Below, in pieces: positions 35,382 to 44,273 of a stretch of 64,000 bases of DNA; positions within the stretch are counted from its first letter, which is position 1; the number at the start of each line of letters is the position of its first letter. Below the pieces are notes generated by a model. That model saw nothing but the letters and a program-made list of their open reading frames with translations. It ran no database searches and was not told where the DNA came from. The stretch is taken from assembly GCF_002101705.1 (NCBI RefSeq), contig NZ_LQPC01000032.1:62001-126000 (forward strand), given 5' to 3'. Source of the stretch: Mycolicibacterium iranicum. GTDB lineage: Bacteria; Actinomycetota; Actinomycetes; Mycobacteriales; Mycobacteriaceae. The translations under genes and the position numbers were made by a program.

Positions 35382-36848
35382 CTAGGTGCTGCTCGAACCG
35401 CCGTCGTTGCCGTCATTGCCCTGGTTTCCGTCGGCTGCTCCGCCGCGGCCACCGGCGCCGCCGTTTCCTCCCGTTCCGGCCTTGCCGGCACTCGGGCTGG
35501 CGTTGCCGCCGTTACCGCCGTTACCGCCGATTCCGGTGCCTTCGGCAGTCGCCGAACCACCGTCGCCGCCGGTGCCGCCGTTGCCGCCGCGGGCAGTGCC
35601 GCCGGTGGCGTTGCCGCCGTTGCGGCCGGCGCCGCCGTTGCCGCCGAGCTTGCCGCCGTCGCCGCCGTTGCCGCCGCGGCCGCCGGTGGTGTTGCCGCCC
35701 GCGGTCGAGGTCGCGCTGCCGCCGTTGCCGCCGCGACCGCCGAGCCCGGTCAGTTCGGCGCTGCCGCCGGACCCGGCCGAACCACCGGTGGCGGTGCCCG
35801 TTTCGGAGGTGGCCGCGCCGCCGCTGCCGCCGTTGGCCGCACGGGACGCCAGTCGGTCGCCGCCGTCGCCGCCCTCGCCGCCGACAGCCTTGCCGGCTCC
35901 GTACGCGGTGCCGGTCCCGCCCTTACCGCCGTTGCCTTCCAGGTCCGGCGTGGCGCCACCGGAGACCAGGCCGTAGCCGCCGTCGCCGCCGCTGCCGCCG
36001 GTCGCGGTCTGGGTGGACGCCCCGGTCCCGGTGCCGCCCGATGCGCCGGGAGCGCCGACCGTGGCCGAGCCACCTGCGCCGCCCGCACCGGGGCCGTAAT
36101 TCTCTTCAGGGGTTTCGCCGGGCAGCGGAAGGCCGATGTTGGCGCGGCCGCCCGCACCGCCGGCACCGCCGGTCGCGTTGCCGTTCAGCGACGAGGCTGC
36201 ACCGCCGGCACCGCCGGCACCGCCGCGGCTCGGGAACAGCTTGGCGCCTTCGCCGCCCGCCCCGCCGGCACCACCGAGGGCGTCGGCGTTCGCGCCCGCA
36301 GCGCTGGTGTTGATGTCGGCGCCTCCGGCGCCGCCTGCGCCACCGGAGCCTCCGAACAGGCCGGCGTTGCCACCCTTGCCACCGGCGGTGGCGGCCGAGA
36401 TCAGGGTGCCGTCTTCGGCGTACACCGCCGCCTTGCCCGCTGCGCCCGCGCCGCCGCTGCCCCACAGGAGGCCGCCGTCACCGCCGTTGCAGGCGTCACC
36501 TTCGCAGTCGGCGGCGGCGTCGAGGCCGTTGCCGATCAGCCAGCCGCCGTCGCCGATCATCGGACGGAAGGCGGGATTGGCGCTTGCGGCGAGCAGTGCC
36601 GTCGGGCTTGCCGTCGAGGTGCTTCCGGCCCCAGCGCACCCGATGAGCCCGCCCGGCACGCATTCTTCGCTTGCGACGAGCGTGATCTCGGCCGTGTGCG
36701 CCGAGGTCGTCGTCGGTTCGTCGGTGGCGCCCACCGCGGCGATAACCAGTGCGCCGAGACCGACCATCGCCGCGCCTGCGACACCGGTCGCCACGTGCGT
36801 GGGCACGGAACGCGGAATCGCGTTGTGGCGCGCGGACTTAACGTACAT
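35382..36848 (-). CDS. Secreted PGRS-like glycine-rich repeat protein without a PE domain
   Basis: 488 aa from ATG 36848 (MYVKSARHN); the frame extends ten codons further. A basic N-terminus and hydrophobic segment (about 20-40, GVAGAAMVGLGALVIAAVGA) act as signal peptide or anchor. Then ~60 residues with two cysteine pairs (EECVPGGLIGC; DCEGDAC) precede ~360 residues of GGAGG/GGNGG repeats, the polyglycine-II-like PGRS pattern with GGSGGDGG and GNGGNGG units. PE_PGRS proteins of slow growers start with a PE helix hairpin for ESX-5 export; none is present here, so Sec export is expected. It ends with an acidic NDGNDGGSSST tail. Confidence 0.85.
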   Translation of the reverse strand: MYVKSARHNAIPRSVPTHVATGVAGAAMVGLGALVIAAVGATDEPTTTSAHTAEITLVASEECVPGGLIGCAGAGSTSTASPTALLAASANPAFRPMIGDGGWLIGNGLDAAADCEGDACNGGDGGLLWGSGGAGAAGKAAVYAEDGTLISAATAGGKGGNAGLFGGSGGAGGAGGADINTSAAGANADALGGAGGAGGEGAKLFPSRGGAGGAGGAASSLNGNATGGAGGAGGRANIGLPLPGETPEENYGPGAGGAGGSATVGAPGASGGTGTGASTQTATGGSGGDGGYGLVSGGATPDLEGNGGKGGTGTAYGAGKAVGGEGGDGGDRLASRAANGGSGGAATSETGTATGGSAGSGGSAELTGLGGRGGNGGSATSTAGGNTTGGRGGNGGDGGKLGGNGGAGRNGGNATGGTARGGNGGTGGDGGSATAEGTGIGGNGGNGGNASPSAGKAGTGGNGGAGGRGGAADGNQGNDGNDGGSSST

Positions 36849-37119
36849 ACAACCCCCATGGTTGAAGGGCCTGGCCACTATGGCAGGCGTGGATGCTTGC
36901 TTCGTCTGAGCAAATGCAGCGTCAGAATGGGGTTGGCCTTCGCGCCGGTCAAGACCTACGTCCTGCGCTCCAGACCCGAATTTCCGGCGAAACAGACCGC
37001 CTCGGGCTGACGCCGTCGTAAAAAACGGCAGGTCAGGGCCTCGGGACTTGCGATTCGGCGCCCGGTCGCAGGCCGGCCAAAAAAGATCTTGAAACGTACG
37101 GACCGGTGGGTGCGCGGTG

Positions 37120-38487
37120 CTATCGGACGGCGAATCCCTTGTTGCGCATCAGGAAATCTGCGAGGAACCCGTCGTGGGGGATCTCCGGGGCGGCGCGGTG
37201 GGTGGGGACGCTACCGCGGTACACGTTGCCGATCGTGGGTTCGTGCACGAGACGGTCGATCAGCTCGTCGTCGGAGGAGATCGCGGTGAGCACGAGCGAA
37301 TCACGCAGTGGGGTCAGCCCGTCGTCGCGCGACCACGGAGACACCCAGACGCACGGAAAAGGCAGCTCCACACCGAGGGTCTGGGGGTCCGGAGCGGACA
37401 GCAGGTGCACCGCAGGCCGCAGGGCGGCAAAGCCGTCACCGACATCGACGACCACCTGTTCGGCGCCGAGGATGGCCGTCGCGGCCGCGGCTCGACGAGC
37501 GAGATGTGCGGCTACCACGCGGGCACCCTCCGTGGGCATCGTGGGAAGCACCGCGCGCGGGTCGGCGTTGGGCAGCGGCCGCAGAAGCGCCAGCCGTTCG
37601 CCGAGGGCGTGCGCCAGCGGCTCGGCGTCACCCTCGTAGAGCACGGCAGTCGCGTTGACGCACGCCATACCGCCCAGTGCGGCAACTGAATCCACCACCA
37701 CGTCGAGGTGGTCGCGCCAGTCCTGCTCCGCGGTGATGAGGATCTTGCTGCGGCCCGGCCCGTTGACGAACACGGTTGGATCCGTGTCGTAGCGCTCGGC
37801 GACGTCCCGGCCGCCGTAGACGAGAGCAAGGTCGGCGGTGCGCACGATCGCGTCGGCGCCCGTGTGCCCCGTCGGTAGATAGCACGCGTCGGTGTCGGCG
37901 AAACCTGCAAGCCGCAGCGCGGTGACGAGCCGGTGCGCGGTGAGCGGCTCGCGCCGGGACGGTCGCACGGCGACGCGAAAGCCGAGCGCCAACGCCTGCG
38001 GCCATAAGCCGTGTACCCCAGGGGCATTGCCGGGTGCGTGCACCGCGAGCACCTCGCCGCGGCGCGCCCATACTGCACCGGCGTCCTGGTCTCGCCAATC
38101 CATGGTGGCGCCGGCGGGGAGGGCGGCGCGCACCGATGCGAGCGCCGTCGATAGTGACTCCGCCACCACGTCGGCTCCGGCTCTGGCAACAGTGAGCGGA
38201 AGCCCCGAGATTCGGCAGGTCAGCTCGACGTAGTCGTCGAAGCTCAGGCCCGCGATCGTCGCCGAGGCGAAGATTTCGGCGGCGCGACCGAGTGTCGTGG
38301 CCCGTTCAGCGATGGGGAGGGGGGCAGCTTTGCGTTGTGCGGCAATCGTTCTCGTTGCATAGAGCCGCGGAACCACCGACATGTCGAGCAGCGCTTCGCC
38401 GCGCGTGTCGGCGATGATCGCACGGCTGTGGGTGCGATACCGGCCACCGGGTCCCAGCGCGTCCACCACGACAAGATCGCCTGCCAC
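37120..38487 (-). CDS. Acyl-CoA reductase, LuxC-like
   Basis: 455 aa from GTG 38487, 2 nt after the stop of the LuxE-like gene; the open frame further upstream lies in that gene and is Arg-rich. Aldehyde-dehydrogenase-like fold: nucleotide-binding stretch VLAVHAPGNAPGVHGLWPQALALG, VAVRPSRREPLTAHRL, and the catalytic Cys in GGMACVNATA. LuxC-type enzymes take an acyl group from LuxE or from CoA and reduce it to an aldehyde with NADPH. Here it probably makes an aldehyde for lipid metabolism, as no luciferase genes occur in the window. Confidence 0.78.
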   Translation of the reverse strand: MAGDLVVVDALGPGGRYRTHSRAIIADTRGEALLDMSVVPRLYATRTIAAQRKAAPLPIAERATTLGRAAEIFASATIAGLSFDDYVELTCRISGLPLTVARAGADVVAESLSTALASVRAALPAGATMDWRDQDAGAVWARRGEVLAVHAPGNAPGVHGLWPQALALGFRVAVRPSRREPLTAHRLVTALRLAGFADTDACYLPTGHTGADAIVRTADLALVYGGRDVAERYDTDPTVFVNGPGRSKILITAEQDWRDHLDVVVDSVAALGGMACVNATAVLYEGDAEPLAHALGERLALLRPLPNADPRAVLPTMPTEGARVVAAHLARRAAAATAILGAEQVVVDVGDGFAALRPAVHLLSAPDPQTLGVELPFPCVWVSPWSRDDGLTPLRDSLVLTAISSDDELIDRLVHEPTIGNVYRGSVPTHRAAPEIPHDGFLADFLMRNKGFAVR

Positions 38488-38489
38488 GA

Positions 38490-39587
38490 TCAGTACACGC
38501 CCTCGATCACCGGTTCGCCGTCGAACACGGCGACGGGGGCGATGTCGCTGAGGGAGTCGCCGAGCTGGCCCTCGGGTCCGGGCCACCTGATCGCCGTGTC
38601 GCGCTCGAGGTTGTTCGGGATGAACATCCCCTTGCTGAGATGATTCATGACGACCTGGCCGCGCTCCCCGTACGCCACCTGAGCTCCGGTGTCGGGGTCG
38701 ACCACCCAGAAGACGACGTAGGGCGAACGGGGATCGAAGACGGACGCGTCGCCAACGATGCGCGTCGCGGCCTGCGACAGAATCATGGTGCTGCCGAACG
38801 CGATTGCGATCGATATACCGGGGAAGATGTCGCGGAACAACCCCATCGTGTCGATGTCGACGTGCGCCCCGCTGAGCAGGATGTAGCGGATTCGCCGATT
38901 GACCAGTTCGGTGAGGCGCTCATCGTTGGCGATGGCTTCCAGGAGCGGGGGTGTTGCATGCAGATTCGCCACGATCTGCGTTTCCAGGATGTGGCGCGTC
39001 TGTTCGAGGACGTGCCGGACGTATCGCGCGATCTCGTCCCCGGCGGCCCGATTGCCGCGGGAGGCCACCTTTTTCACCCACCGCGGATCCAGATCGATCG
39101 CGTGAAACGCCGCGCCCAGCCGTTCGGCGACCACGCGGTCGAAATGGCTCACCCCGTGCGGCCCACCGGGCATCATGCACAGTAGCCCTGTGCCGGGCGC
39201 GAAGCCTCCGGCACTGAAATCCTCGACCTGCCAACGTGTCACCTGTTCGATCCAGTCGGGCAGTTGCGCGGTGCGTTTGGGCGGTCCTGTGGTGCCGCCT
39301 GATTCGAAGATCCGCGGGATCGGAAGTGGGTGTCCGTAGCCGCGAGGGATGAGGTCTTCGACAGCAACATTGCGAAGCTGGTCCACCAGATTCGGGAACA
39401 ACCGAAGGTCGTCGTAGGTGCGGACATCGCGTATCGGGTCGAAGTCGAGCCTCGACACCGCGCGCAGCCAGAACGGCGAGCCGGTGTCCTCGCCGAAATG
39501 CCAGGCGATCACCGCCTGTAGGTACTCCTGCGGATCCGGCGGAGTTTCCCGCGGCACCTCGAGAACCGCAAAGGCGCCTGAACTCAT
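38490..39587 (-). CDS. Acyl-protein synthetase, LuxE-like (AMP-forming)
   Basis: 365 aa from ATG 39587 (MSSGAFAVLEV). The adenylation P-loop is FESGGTTGPPKRT; MMPGGPHGVSHF, LSGAHVDID and VMNHLSKGMFIPNNLERDT follow the LuxE/PaaK pattern. LuxE activates a fatty acid with ATP and passes it through a C-terminal Cys to LuxC. This protein has only one cysteine (LLCMMPGG, mid-protein) and none near the C-terminus, so acyl transfer must differ. It forms a two-gene unit with the LuxC-like gene and is divergent from the CoA-transferase gene (79 nt apart). Confidence 0.78.
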   Translation of the reverse strand: MSSGAFAVLEVPRETPPDPQEYLQAVIAWHFGEDTGSPFWLRAVSRLDFDPIRDVRTYDDLRLFPNLVDQLRNVAVEDLIPRGYGHPLPIPRIFESGGTTGPPKRTAQLPDWIEQVTRWQVEDFSAGGFAPGTGLLCMMPGGPHGVSHFDRVVAERLGAAFHAIDLDPRWVKKVASRGNRAAGDEIARYVRHVLEQTRHILETQIVANLHATPPLLEAIANDERLTELVNRRIRYILLSGAHVDIDTMGLFRDIFPGISIAIAFGSTMILSQAATRIVGDASVFDPRSPYVVFWVVDPDTGAQVAYGERGQVVMNHLSKGMFIPNNLERDTAIRWPGPEGQLGDSLSDIAPVAVFDGEPVIEGVY

Positions 39588-39666
39588 CGTGGCATCCTGA
39601 CATCGCGAGTTGGCCGCTCGGTGAATTCGAGGGGACGAACCAGGTGGGCATGGCAGGGTATCGGCC

Positions 39667-40983
39667 ATGCCCACCGAGCTCACCGCAGATGAAGCCGCCG
39701 CGCGACTAGACCCCGCCGACACGCTCGGAATCCCGCTCGGCCCCGGCCAGCCCCCGGCTTTCCTGCGTGCGCTCGGCGAGCGCACGGACTGGACGGATCT
39801 GCGCGTCTACGGGGCCCTGCTCGCCGTCGGCACCGAACTGTTCTCGCGTTCCGGGGTGCACTACCTCTCCGGGTTCTTCGGCCCGCTGGAGCGGGCGCTC
39901 AGCGACGCGGGCGCCGACATCGAGTTCACCCCGGCGGATTTCCGCCGCTTCGGTCCGCTGCTGGAACGTCAGTCGCCGCATGTGATGACCACGGTCGCGA
40001 CACCCCCCGACAGCGACGGGTGGTGCTCGCTGTCGCTGCATGCCGGCGGCACGGTCGAGGAACTGCGGCGCGCCGGAGCCGACCCGCAACGGTTATTGGT
40101 GGTCGAAGTGTCCGACGCCTACCCGCGCACGTTCGGCCTCGGCGATCAGTACCGGCACGCGCTGCACGTGGACGAGATCGACGTGCTGATCCGTTCGGCG
40201 GATGCGCCACTGGTTCTGCCCGGGCCGCCGCCGACCGATGCCGACAAGGAGATCGCCAGGCACGCCGTGTCGTTCATTCGTTCGGGTGCGACATTGCAGA
40301 CGGGCATCGGGTCCATCCCGAGTCAGATCGCGGCCCTGCTGGCCAACGGGGACGGCGGTGACTACGGGCTGCACAGCGAGATGTTCACCGACGGCTGCAT
40401 GCAACTGCACCGGGCGGGCAAGGTCAGCAACGCGGCCAAGGGACTGTACGACGGTGTCAGCGTGACGACCTTTGCGTTCGGCACCGCGGATCTCTACCAG
40501 TGGCTCGACGGAAACACCGACGTCGCATTCCTGCCGGTCGAGATCGTCAACTCCCCGGAGGTCATCGCCGCCAACCAGAACATGGTGTCGATCAATGGTG
40601 CGCTCGCGGTGGACATCCAGGGTCAGGTCGTCGCCGACACCATCAACGGCACCCAGTTCAGCGGCATCGGCGGCGCCGAGGACTTCGTGGCCGGCGCCGG
40701 GCTGGAACTCTCGGACCGCTCGCTGATCTGCCTGCCGTCGACCTACGAAAAGGACGGCGCGCTGCAGTCGCGGATCGTGCCATGGTTCGGGCCCGGCGCG
40801 GTCGTCACGACACCGCGCCACCATGTCGACGTCATCGTGACGGAGTACGGCGCGGCCGAACTGGAGGGCCGGACGGTGCAGGAGCGTGGCCGCGCGCTCG
40901 CCGCGATCGCGCACCCGCAGTTCCGGGATGAGTTGCAGGCGGCCGCCGACCGCGCGGCCGGCGGCCGATCGCCGGTGCTCTGA
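39667..40983 (+). CDS. Acetyl-CoA hydrolase/transferase family (4-hydroxybutyrate CoA-transferase-like)
   Basis: 438 aa, ATG 39667. Recognisable by LQTGIGSIPSQIAALL, LHSEMFTDGCMQLHRAGKV, FGTADLYQWLDGN, SPEVIAANQNMVSINGALAVDIQGQV and the C-terminal ELEGRTVQERGRALAAIAHP. The family moves CoA between carboxylic acids through a glutamyl-CoA thioester. It lies divergent from the LuxC/LuxE-like pair, which fits shared handling of short- or medium-chain acids. The preferred acid cannot be told. Confidence 0.88.
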   Translation: MPTELTADEAAARLDPADTLGIPLGPGQPPAFLRALGERTDWTDLRVYGALLAVGTELFSRSGVHYLSGFFGPLERALSDAGADIEFTPADFRRFGPLLERQSPHVMTTVATPPDSDGWCSLSLHAGGTVEELRRAGADPQRLLVVEVSDAYPRTFGLGDQYRHALHVDEIDVLIRSADAPLVLPGPPPTDADKEIARHAVSFIRSGATLQTGIGSIPSQIAALLANGDGGDYGLHSEMFTDGCMQLHRAGKVSNAAKGLYDGVSVTTFAFGTADLYQWLDGNTDVAFLPVEIVNSPEVIAANQNMVSINGALAVDIQGQVVADTINGTQFSGIGGAEDFVAGAGLELSDRSLICLPSTYEKDGALQSRIVPWFGPGAVVTTPRHHVDVIVTEYGAAELEGRTVQERGRALAAIAHPQFRDELQAAADRAAGGRSPVL

Positions 40984-40996
40984 GCTGCTGCTACCC

Positions 40997-41014
40997 ACCT
41001 ACCAACCAGTAGGT
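40997..41014. promoter_or_regulatory. Palindrome ACCTAC-N6-GTAGGT, candidate operator of the thiolase operon
   Basis: ACCTAC-CAACCA-GTAGGT, 14 nt after the CoA-transferase stop and 64 nt before the thiolase start. The arms and the CCAACCAGT centre resemble TetR-family fatty-acid-degradation operators of actinobacteria. Confidence 0.5.
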
Positions 41015-41021
41015 TGACCTA

Positions 41022-41040
41022 GTAAACCTTGTTCGTTTAC
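41022..41040. promoter_or_regulatory. Second inverted repeat GTAAAC-N7-GTTTAC
   Basis: It lies 8 nt after the first palindrome and 38 nt before the thiolase start. It may be a second operator or overlap the core promoter. Confidence 0.4.
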
Positions 41041-41077
41041 GTTCGGGGGAAGACCCGTTCAATGAAGGAGTATCCCC

Positions 41078-42223
41078 ATGGCTGAAGCCGTCATCGTCGA
41101 GGCTGTCCGGTCGCCTGTCGGCAAGCGCAACGGAGGTCTGTCCGGTGTGCACCCCGCCGAACTGTCCGCCCAGGTACTCAACGGTCTCGTCCAGCGTGCA
41201 GGCGTCGACCCGGCTCTCGTCGACGACGTCATCTGGGGCTGCGTGATGCAGGCCGGCGAGCAGGCGCTCGACATCGGCCGCACCGCGCTGCTCACCGCCG
41301 GCTGGCCCGAATCGGTGCCCGGTGTGACCGTCGACCGTCAGTGCGGATCGAGCCAGCAGTCGGTGCACTTCGCCGCCGCCGGTGTGGTCGCCGGCCACTA
41401 CGACGTCGTCGTCGCCGGCGGCGTCGAGTCGATGTCGCGGACCCCGATGGGCTCCTCGCTGGCCAGTGGCGGCAATCCGTACCCGGGCGGTTTCAAGGAC
41501 CGCTACAGCCAGACGCCGAACCAGGGCATCGGCGCGGAGATGATCGCCGAGCAGTGGGGCCTGACCCGCACGCAGCTCGACCAGTTCTCGCTCGATTCAC
41601 ACGAAAAGGCAGCCGCCGCACAGGATTCCGGCGCCTTCGATGATCAGATCGTCGCGATCAAAGACCAGGACGGAAACCCCGTGCTCAAGGACGAGGGCAT
41701 CCGCCGCGGCACCACCCTGGAGAAGATGGGCCAGCTCAAGCCCGCCTTCAAGGAGGACGGTGTCATCCACGCGGGCAACAGCTCTCAGATCTCCGACGGC
41801 TCGGCGGCGCTGCTGTTCATGTCCGCCGAGAAGGCCAAGGAACTCGGTCTCAAGCCGCTGGCCAAGGTGCACACCGCGGTGCTGGCCGGGGCCGACCCGG
41901 TCATCATGCTCACCGCCCCGATCCCCGCGACGCAGAAGGCGCTCAAGCGGTCCGGCCTGAGTATCGATCAGATCGGCGCGTTCGAGGTCAACGAGGCGTT
42001 CGCACCGGTGCCGATGGCGTGGCTCAAGGACATCGGCGCCGACGAGAAGAAGCTCAACCCCAACGGTGGGGCGATCGCGCTGGGCCACCCGCTGGGCGGC
42101 TCCGGTGCTCGCATCATGACCACGCTGCTCTACCACATGCGCGACAACGGCATTCAGTACGGACTGCAGACAATGTGCGAAGGCGGCGGCCAGGCAAACG
42201 CCACCATCCTGGAGCTCCTGTGA
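41078..42223 (+). CDS. Acetyl-CoA C-acyltransferase (thiolase, FadA type)
   Basis: 381 aa, ATG 41078, with AAGGAG 8 nt upstream. Catalytic Cys89 in DRQCGSSQQ, NEAFAPVP, His337 in ALGHPLGGSGAR and Cys367 in MCEGGGQAN are all in place. It cleaves 3-ketoacyl-CoA with CoA to acetyl- or propionyl-CoA and a shortened acyl-CoA. First gene of a three-gene beta-oxidation operon with coupled starts; two palindromes precede it. The substrate class (fatty acid, side chain or ring) is not clear. Confidence 0.95.
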   Translation: MAEAVIVEAVRSPVGKRNGGLSGVHPAELSAQVLNGLVQRAGVDPALVDDVIWGCVMQAGEQALDIGRTALLTAGWPESVPGVTVDRQCGSSQQSVHFAAAGVVAGHYDVVVAGGVESMSRTPMGSSLASGGNPYPGGFKDRYSQTPNQGIGAEMIAEQWGLTRTQLDQFSLDSHEKAAAAQDSGAFDDQIVAIKDQDGNPVLKDEGIRRGTTLEKMGQLKPAFKEDGVIHAGNSSQISDGSAALLFMSAEKAKELGLKPLAKVHTAVLAGADPVIMLTAPIPATQKALKRSGLSIDQIGAFEVNEAFAPVPMAWLKDIGADEKKLNPNGGAIALGHPLGGSGARIMTTLLYHMRDNGIQYGLQTMCEGGGQANATILELL

Positions 42224-43020
42224 CCGAAACCGCTACTGTGCCAGGCGCTCTCGTCGAGCGCCGGGGCAACGTCATGGTCATCACGATCAACCGACCCGAG
42301 GCCCGCAACGCGATCAACTCCTCGGTGTCGATCGCATTGGGCGATGCGCTCGAAGAGGCGCAGCAGGACCCCGATGTCTGGGTGGTTGTGGTGACCGGAT
42401 CCGGCGACAAATCCTTCTGCGCCGGAGCCGACCTCAAGGCGTTGTCCCGCGGTGAAGACATCGGGCATCCCGACCACCCCAAGTGGGGGTTCGCCGGGTA
42501 CGTCCGCCACTTCATCGACAAGCCGACCATCGCGGCGGTGAACGGCACCGCGCTCGGCGGTGGCACAGAGCTCGCCCTCGCCAGTGACCTCGTCGTCGCC
42601 GGGGAGAGCGCGAAATTCGGCCTGCCCGAGGTGAAGCGGGGACTGATCGCCGCCGCGGGCGGTGTGTTCCGGCTCGTCGATCAGATCCCGCGCAAGGTGG
42701 CACTCGAGATGATGTTCACCGGTGAGCCGATCACGTCGGCCGAGGCGTTGAAGTGGGGCCTGATCAACGACGTGGTCCCCGACGGGACCGAACTCGAGGC
42801 CGCTCTCAAACTCGCCGAGCGGATCACGGTGAACGCACCGCTGGCCGTACAGGCGAGCAAGCGCGTCGCCGTCGGCGCCGACGACGGTGTCGTCGCCGAC
42901 GACGAGCCAGGGTGGAAACGCACCAGGCGCGAAGTCGCTGTCGTCTTCGCGTCCGAGGACGCCAAAGAGGGACCGTTGGCCTTCGCCCAGAAGCGCGAAC
43001 CGGTCTGGAAAGCCAAGTAA
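42220..43020 (+). CDS. Enoyl-CoA hydratase
   Basis: 266 aa from GTG 42220, overlapping the thiolase stop (GTGA). Crotonase signatures: TINRPEARNAINS, KSFCAGADLKALS (oxyanion), NGTALGGGTELALASD and FGLPEVKRGLIAAAGG. The Glu residues in both active-site loops (GGGTE and LPE) are present, as needed for hydration. Adds water to 2-enoyl-CoA between the dehydrogenase and thiolase steps of its neighbours. Confidence 0.93.
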   Translation: MTETATVPGALVERRGNVMVITINRPEARNAINSSVSIALGDALEEAQQDPDVWVVVVTGSGDKSFCAGADLKALSRGEDIGHPDHPKWGFAGYVRHFIDKPTIAAVNGTALGGGTELALASDLVVAGESAKFGLPEVKRGLIAAAGGVFRLVDQIPRKVALEMMFTGEPITSAEALKWGLINDVVPDGTELEAALKLAERITVNAPLAVQASKRVAVGADDGVVADDEPGWKRTRREVAVVFASEDAKEGPLAFAQKREPVWKAK

Positions 43021-43039
43021 GCACAGTAGGGAAAGAGAT

Positions 43040-44182
43040 ATGAAGCGCACGATCTACGACGAAGAGCACGAAGCCTTCCGCGACACCGTTCGCGGATACA
43101 TCGAGAGCGAACTTGTTCCCAACGCCGAGAAGTGGGAAGCCGAACGTCTGGTCGACAGGTCGGCCTATGTGGCCGCGGGCAAGCACGGCCTCATCGGGTT
43201 CAACATGCCCGAAGAGTTCGGGGGCGGGGGCACCGACGACTTCCGCTTCAACGCGATCATCGACGAGGAGATCGCCAAGGCCGGGGTGCCCGGACCCGGG
43301 CTCAGCCTGCACAACGACGTCGTCGCGCCCTACTTCAAGGACCTGACCACCGACGAGCAGAAGGAACGGTGGTTGCCGGGGATCGCCAGCGGCGAGACGA
43401 TCATCGCGGTCGCGATGACCGAACCGGGCGCGGGCAGTGACCTGGCGGGCATCCGCACCTCGGCCGTTCGCGACGGGGACGACTGGATTCTCAACGGCTC
43501 CAAGACCTTCATCTCGTCGGGCATCAACAGCGACCTCGTCGTCGTCGTCGCCCGCACCGATCCCGAGGCGGGCCACAAGGGTTTCACGCTGCTGGTGGTC
43601 GAGCGAGACATGCCCGGGTTCACCCGTGGCCGCAAGCTCGACAAGATGGGCATGCACGCCCAGGACACCGCCGAACTGCACTTCGAGAACGTGCGGGTGC
43701 CGAACGCCAACGTGCTGGGCAAGGTGGGTGGCGGCTTCTACCACCTGATGCAGAACCTGCCCTCGGAGCGGCTGTCGATCGCTATCTCCGCGATCGCCGG
43801 GGCGCGCGAAACCTGGCGCCAGACACTGCAATACGCCAAGGATCGCAAGGCCTTCGGTCAGCCGATCGGCAGCTTTCAGCACAACCGGTTCCTGCTCGCG
43901 GAGATGGACACCGAGCTCGACGTCACCGAGCAGTACGTGGACCGGTGCCTGCAGGCCATCGTCGACGGCGAACTGACCGCCGTCGAAGCCGCCAAGGCGA
44001 AGTGGTGGGCCACCGAGGTCGCCAAGAAGGTCGTCGACCAGTGCGTGCAGCTGCACGGTGGCTACGGCTGGATGATGGAGTACCGCGTCTGCCGCGACTA
44101 CGTCGACGGGCGCATCATGACGATCTTCGGCGGCACGACCGAGATCATGAAAGAGATCATCGGTCGCGACCTTGGCCTCTAG
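43040..44182 (+). CDS. Acyl-CoA dehydrogenase (FadE type)
   Basis: 380 aa from ATG 43040, with GGGAAAGAG upstream; the longer frame inside the hydratase gene is spurious. MTEPGAGSDLAGIRTSA, NGSKTFISSG, FTRGRKLDKMGMHAQDTAEL, RKAFGQPIGSFQHNRF and the C-terminal IFGGTTEIMKEIIGRDL are standard FadE segments. The enzyme oxidises acyl-CoA to 2-enoyl-CoA with FAD. It completes the beta-oxidation set with the two genes before it. A strong hairpin follows 33 nt after the stop. Confidence 0.95.
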   Translation: MKRTIYDEEHEAFRDTVRGYIESELVPNAEKWEAERLVDRSAYVAAGKHGLIGFNMPEEFGGGGTDDFRFNAIIDEEIAKAGVPGPGLSLHNDVVAPYFKDLTTDEQKERWLPGIASGETIIAVAMTEPGAGSDLAGIRTSAVRDGDDWILNGSKTFISSGINSDLVVVVARTDPEAGHKGFTLLVVERDMPGFTRGRKLDKMGMHAQDTAELHFENVRVPNANVLGKVGGGFYHLMQNLPSERLSIAISAIAGARETWRQTLQYAKDRKAFGQPIGSFQHNRFLLAEMDTELDVTEQYVDRCLQAIVDGELTAVEAAKAKWWATEVAKKVVDQCVQLHGGYGWMMEYRVCRDYVDGRIMTIFGGTTEIMKEIIGRDLGL

Positions 44183-44214
44183 GTCGGCTCGCCGACGTGG
44201 CCTCTAGAGAAAGC

Positions 44215-44263
44215 GATTTCGGCGTGCTCCGTTGCGGTAGCCGCAACGGAGCACGCCGAAATC
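44215..44263. terminator. Bidirectional hairpin terminator
   Basis: Perfect 23-bp arms (44215-44237 and 44241-44263) with a 3-nt TAG loop, placed between the convergent acyl-CoA dehydrogenase (ends 44182) and FAS1 gene (ends 44274). Short A/T runs flank it only weakly. Confidence 0.85.
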
Positions 44264-44273
44264 ACATGAAGGA

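Noticed and set aside
35400..36300. Repetitive DNA resembling a repeat array
   Set aside because: Short irregular GGNGG codon repeats inside a coding frame, without regular spacers; not a CRISPR array.
36136..36909. Proline-rich plus-strand frame opposite the PGRS-like gene
   Set aside because: Reverse translation of glycine codons (GGC/GCC) gives Pro/Ala runs; the minus-strand product has a signal segment and the known repeat type.
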